Of a stretch of 64,000 nucleotides of DNA, positions 60,785 through 64,000 are shown in pieces; the stretch's first letter is position 1; every line of letters starts with the position of its first letter. Position numbers and translations under genes: made by a program. Location of the stretch: positions 9,298,501 through 9,362,500 of the forward strand of contig NW_025062476.1 in the NCBI RefSeq assembly GCF_000002995.4, written 5' to 3'. Under the pieces are notes generated by a model. That model ran no database searches, was not told the origin of the DNA, and worked only from the letters and a program-made list of their open reading frames with translations. The DNA is from Brugia malayi. Lineage: Eukaryota > Nematoda > Chromadorea > Rhabditida > Onchocercidae.

Positions 60785-63700
60785 ATCCACTTGAGTCAAT
60801 TAGAAATATCACTCCAAAAAGAATAAAATTAGCTCCAAAAGCTTAAGAACAAAAAGGTGAATACTGAAAAACAGGGGTAATTGATGTCTTTATGTAAATC
60901 GTTAGTGATAGCGATTTATGCAAATATCGCGAATATCGCGAATCTTGAGAAATTAGCATAAATTTGTAGGTTTATTATATGTATGTTGCAGTAACGATGA
61001 AGTTAAGGAAGTGGTGTTTTAGTTTAACAAAACAAAACTGTTGTCCACATTAAGTCAAAGTTATTTGAAAACGAACAGTGGATTTTATGTTCAAATTGAG
61101 CATTTTTTGCGATTTTGAGATTAATCACCAAATTAACCTAACAGTTTGAAATGTTCAGCTTCAGCTTCATAAATGAAAACCTTCAAGACTGTTGAAGTTA
61201 ACATTGAGAGCTTCCTTACATCATACCCCTAATTTTTTTCTAATTCTTCCTTAGCTATAATATAAAGGTTTAATATGAGAACATCGGTCAGTTCAACTAT
61301 TAAGTATCTTTCGTATTTTTTGTATATTTTACCATCTATTTTATTTATTTGCTCTTTATTAATAGCACTGATTCATCATTTTATTTTATTTTTTTCTTGT
61401 ATTTTTGGCAAGGAAAAGAATAATTCATATAATGACTTTTTGGTTGTACTACAAAGGAACATTCATTTATGCAAATCTATTTGTCCCTTTGTTTGAGGTT
61501 AAGCAAAATGCATATAAAAGACACATTACCACTAACATAAGTTGATACTTTGAGACGATTGAGATATGCAGTTTTGACCATTCCTTATCAGTCATACTCT
61601 ACTATACTATTATCATTTTTTTTTTTTTTTGATAATACTAAACAAATTATTATTAATACCACTATCAATTGCTATATTATTTATAGGACTTTTCAGTTTA
61701 ATTTAAATTCAAAATGTGTATCATTCTTTAGAATAAGTCATCAAGTCTCTTTGATATGTTATCACATTTCACTTTTCATTGTCCATGTGAGATATGTAAG
61801 CTTTGTCTGAGTAATCATTCTATCGATTTGTTAGACATATCAGTTAAACGTTAGAGAAATTACTCCTCGAAATTACTCTATTCCGGCCAAACAATTATTT
61901 TTTCCTTATTAATTCAACTCGATTAGTTAAAATAGAAATGAGAGAAGATGAAAATTTCACAAAGGATAAAAGACATAATGTGATATTATTCACATCAGCT
62001 AAAATATTTTCGCTTTAATTCACAACTCAAAAATTTGAGTTCAATTAGAACACAGAAGAATTCCGTTCTACACAAATAGCGAAACGAAAATAGAAGATCC
62101 GGAAACATCCGGAAAATTATTCTATTGCCTAATCAGGCGAACGTTTATTTGATTTTAGGAAAAACAAAGAGCATATGGCGCAAGTTGTGATGACTATAAC
62201 AATTGACATCGGAATACTATTGATATGAATTTGTAATGTGATTTTATCATAAGGATTAAATCTTAGTGCAAAAATTATGCACTAATTTTACATGCATGCA
62301 TGCATGTCCCATTTCTGCAAAATTCTGAATTAAGAGATAATAAATCATCCTTTAAATCATTCCCGTTATAAATCCAAACTATAAATTATATTTAGTATCT
62401 GACAAAACGTTCAATCCCACACAAAAAAAGACACACTGCTGTTGACAACACTACACAATATCTTTTATTGTCATCAAATACTAATACTGAAATGAGGGTC
62501 ATGAGGGAAGATGGGTTTGGTAAACGATGAAATGAGCACAGTTCACGAAAGTCAGTTCAGATAAAATGACTGATTATGCTGCTATCAGAATCGATTCTTC
62601 TGCAGCAATAAAAACAACCACGACATAGAGCAAAAAGCAAAAAGACGTACAAGAGAAATTCATCTTGCTAATCAGTACAGGAGGGGTTCAAATTATATCA
62701 GAATTAAGTTTTGATTTTTCAGTGACTGAGATCTTAATGATTACTTAAAGTAATCGATTAAACTGCTCACAAGTAATAAGTAACAAAGCACTTTATAGTT
62801 GTTTATAGTATACTACTAGTAAGTCCTTACATTCATTCGTATGATGCATTTCTGCATGAATAATTAAGATTTTCTGACTGATCAACCTTATGTGAAAAAA
62901 GCTAAGATTTGAATGGCAATCCGTTCAGGTAAATTGAATTCTGTTAGGTAATTCAGTTCAGAATATGATAACATTTTAATAGATGTCAACATTTCAACTA
63001 CATATGCATGATTAAATGCAACTAATAGTTGTTATAAAGAAATCTCCTGAAATTTATACACAATCAGCTCTACTGATTACGGAAGCAAAATTTTAAAGAA
63101 ATTTATGTTTAGCAAAAGTATTCTTTTGATTTAGCAAATCAGAAAAATTTCTATAATAGTAGACAATTTCAAAAACAGTTAGCCAAACAGTTGATTTTTA
63201 AAAATACAAATTAAAGGTTACCATCACACACATATAACTAACTCGAAATATGATCTATGATGTAGAGATATAACCAATTTAAATATTCACCAACAGATAG
63301 TAAAAGCATACGAGCACTAAAAATGATATATAAATCATTCTAATGCAAAGTGATTACTTTTGTTAATCTTGTGAATATCTTGTTAATCGGTCTGTTGTAA
63401 TGATTAACGAGGTTGACTTGCTCTTTTTGAGATTGTTTTTCATCAAAGTCATAAAATTCTGTATTTCATTACAGATTTTTAGTAACTGAAATATGTTATG
63501 AAAAATTCCTTAATTCTTAGAGTTTGCTAAGATTTAGAAAACCAATAGATACTGCAATCATTGAAAAATTTATGTAACTTGATGTCCAATGAATTCCAAT
63601 GAATTTCCATTATCATTGAAATTGATTAAATTTCTCCACTGATAGAATCTATCAAAGATTGCAATCATTTTTTGTTCTTACATCACAAGTTCTTAAATTC

Positions 63701-64000
63701 TGTTATTTATTGATCTGGCATTTTTTTTTCTTTTTTTTTTTGAATATGCAACTAACGGAAGACCTACGAACCAGCCACATTCAAATTTTAAAATTTGGTA
63801 ACAATAATTTCAAAAATAGTATTTCACAAAAATAGCAATTAATGAAGTATAGACAGGGTATTTTATTTAGAAAACCTCAAAAGTGTATTGACTGTTTGCT
63901 TTCAATTTGTCCGAACAGAACGGAAATTTTATTTTACATAAAAAAGAAGGAATGTCAAATCTTTCACAGTAATTCCAAATGTATTCAGCTTTGAACTGTC
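60785..64000. other. Intergenic, no gene seen
   Basis: About 3.2 kb to the right edge, upstream of the minus-strand gene at 60784, whose promoter probably lies at its left end. It is very AT-rich; the open frames at 61275-61496 and 61550-61810 are Phe/Ile/Leu-rich, low-complexity and not convincing. Confidence 0.6.
62291..62306. repeat. CATG tetranucleotide repeat
   Basis: Four tandem CATG units (16 bp), each self-complementary. Confidence 0.9.

Noticed and set aside
61275..61810. Two hydrophobic plus-strand frames near the right edge
   Set aside because: Low-complexity Phe/Ile/Ser composition; nothing to separate them from chance.

Overview
The window looks like nuclear DNA of a nematode. 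It is AT-rich, its genes are cut into many small exons by introns of about 50 bp to 1 kb, and the 3' splice sites are the short U-rich (c/t/a)AG type. All recognisable proteins are animal proteins, and several start codons sit a few bases after a splice-acceptor-like site, as expected for spliced-leader trans-splicing. The intron density and AT content fit a filarial or other spirurine worm better than Caenorhabditis. That placement is inference. Gene models below were built by hand: exons were joined where splice sites, reading phase and family similarity (judged from memory) agreed.

Layout from left to right: (1) 1-5281, minus: N-terminal part of a RalGAP beta subunit gene (RALGAPB), running off the left edge. 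(2) 6927-9537, minus: an unrecognised protein with two likely membrane helices. (3) 12194-18567, minus: a secreted protein with a Lustrin-type cysteine module and an MBLAC1/SWIP-10-like metallo-beta-lactamase fold that has lost most of its metal ligands. (4) 18568-24702: a 6-kb gene-poor stretch. (5) 24703-28017, plus: a secreted cysteine-patterned protein resembling the chondroitin proteoglycan 4 (CPG4) domain family, the only confident plus-strand gene. (6) 28126-30944, minus: mitochondrial malonyl-CoA:ACP transacylase (MCAT), tail to tail with the previous gene. (7) 31748-34851, minus: ADP-dependent glucokinase (ADPGK). (8) 36712-41629, minus: a meiotic HORMA-domain protein. (9) 44534-58112, minus: the largest subunit of RNA polymerase I (POLR1A/RPA1), 33 exons, complete. 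(10) about 58291-60784, minus: a novel small protein about 180 bp upstream of POLR1A, in an operon-like arrangement. (11) 60785-64000: no gene seen.

The genes do not form one pathway. They cover rRNA synthesis, meiotic chromosome axis, Ral GTPase signalling, mitochondrial fatty-acid synthesis and ADP-dependent glycolysis. For MCAT, ADPGK, the HORMA gene, the metallo-beta-lactamase-like gene and POLR1A the exon models keep phase throughout and give lengths divisible by three (412, 495, 491, 510 and 1742 aa).

The most notable points are the apparent pseudo-metallo-beta-lactamase, the operon-like pair with a hairpin over a 5' splice site, a GC-AG intron in the HORMA gene, an altered glycine in the catalytic GxGD motif of ADPGK, two orphan proteins, and frequent use of AAG 3' splice sites.
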